From the NCBI RefSeq assembly GCF_001578105.1, contig NZ_CP014275.1:4241001-4305000 (forward strand): a stretch of DNA of 64,000 nt, read 5' to 3'. This document shows, one piece after another, positions 63,608-64,000 of the stretch (position 1 is the stretch's first letter; every line of letters begins with the position of its first letter). The translations under genes were made by a program, and so were the position numbers. Origin of the DNA: Martelella sp. AD-3 (lineage in GTDB: Bacteria; Pseudomonadota; Alphaproteobacteria; Rhizobiales; Rhizobiaceae). The notes beneath the pieces are model-generated. The model did not search any database. It had not been told where the DNA came from and saw nothing but the letters and a program-made list of their open reading frames with translations.

Positions 63608-64000
63608 ATGCCGGAAGCGCCTGCCGCGTTGGAAAAACTGTCCGCTGGAGCAGAGGAAAGACTGCCATCCTTCGTCGTCAAACGAAACGGCGCGCGGGTC
63701 GCGTTTTCGGCGGAAAAGATCGAGCGCGCGATCGAAAAGGCGGGCGAGGCGACCGGCGCATTCGGACCCGGCGAGGCGCGCAGGCTCACAGACCAGGTGG
63801 TCAAGGTCATCAGCCACAGCGCGCTTGACGATGCGATCGAAATCGAGCGCATTCAGGACATCGTCGAGCAGGCGCTGATTTCGGCAAACTTCTTCGAGAC
63901 CGCCCGCGCCTATATCGTCTACCGCGAAAAACACGCCAAGCTGCGTGAAACCGGCAAGGTCGCCGTCGATGTGATTTCGTCGATCGACGAATATCTCGAC
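63608..64000 (+). CDS. nrdD: Anaerobic ribonucleoside-triphosphate reductase (N-terminal part)
   Basis: The first 131 residues are visible; the gene runs out of the window. Residues about 20-110 form an ATP-cone (FVVKRNGARVAFSAEKIERAI, ERIQDIVEQALI), the allosteric dATP/ATP switch, and SSIDEYLD at the end begins the NrdD-type catalytic domain. NrdD makes deoxynucleotides without oxygen using a glycyl radical. The glycyl site and NrdG activase cannot be checked. GAGGGG precedes the ATG; an in-frame ATG at 63581 is an alternative. A class II enzyme cannot be fully excluded. Confidence 0.75.
   Translation, partial: MPEAPAALEKLSAGAEERLPSFVVKRNGARVAFSAEKIERAIEKAGEATGAFGPGEARRLTDQVVKVISHSALDDAIEIERIQDIVEQALISANFFETARAYIVYREKHAKLRETGKVAVDVISSIDEYLD

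Noticed and set aside
62333..63934. Open frame of about 530 codons on the minus strand opposite the LacI and nrdD genes
   Set aside because: Both genes on the plus strand have complete family motifs; the antisense translation has none.

Overview
The window reads as chromosomal DNA of an alphaproteobacterium of the order Hyphomicrobiales (Rhizobiales), probably Rhizobiaceae or a close relative such as Martelella. The evidence is gene order and content: pckA-chvI-chvG-hprK-manX-ptsH, hisB-DUF2628-hisH-hisA-hisF-hisE-coaA, hslV-acetyltransferase-hslU, betICBA beside choXWV, and palindromic repeats of a rhizobial type. Base composition is uniformly GC-rich. I see no transposase, integrase, tRNA, rRNA or CRISPR array. 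The genus is a guess from memory of such gene orders.

Layout. 1-2.7 kb: end of an aldehyde dehydrogenase, a glycosyltransferase and a Crp/Fnr-type regulator. 2.7-8.7 kb: a regulatory phosphotransferase set (HPr, EIIA-Man, short HPr kinase) joined to the ChvG/ChvI two-component system and divergent from pckA. 8.7-10.5 kb: a Glyoxalase_8 protein and an ArfB-AlkB gene pair. 10.7-15.3 kb: the histidine operon ending in coaA. 15.5-19 kb: paired small YdcZ-type exporters and the HslVU protease. 19-24.3 kb: a DUF2778 (L,D-transpeptidase-like) protein, an SLC13 transporter, a TetR/reductase pair and a DUF2147 protein. 24.4-29.4 kb: nadABC with a Nudix-type NAD regulator and a Nudix hydrolase. 29.8-35.1 kb: a dipeptide-type ABC transporter (dppABCDF).

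35.2-43.8 kb: choline and glycine betaine metabolism. betI, betC, betB and betA convert choline-O-sulfate and choline to betaine, and choXWV, on the other side of a shared control region, imports choline. 43.9-48.1 kb: a tight operon of two nucleotidyltransferase-fold proteins, a HAD phosphatase, a GDPD-type phosphodiesterase and a cupin, with a WavE-type glycan protein downstream. It looks like the supply line for an activated surface-polymer precursor; one nucleotidyltransferase has lost the usual signature loop.

48.4-63.4 kb: a catabolic island of unknown substrate: a Gfo/Idh dehydrogenase, a CoA-transferase, an enoyl-CoA hydratase, an aldehyde dehydrogenase, a sugar-type ABC importer, two GMC oxidoreductases, a short-chain dehydrogenase and a LacI-type repressor. 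Near-identical LacI-type operators (15 of 18 bases) precede the first gene and the second GMC gene, so one repressor probably controls both ends. Copies of a roughly 135 bp palindromic repeat sit in the gaps of this island and one sits in the bet operon. The window closes in the start of nrdD behind two NrdR-box-like sites 31 bp apart.

The most promising undescribed parts are the 45.0-48.1 kb precursor operon and the 48.4-63.4 kb LacI-controlled pathway.
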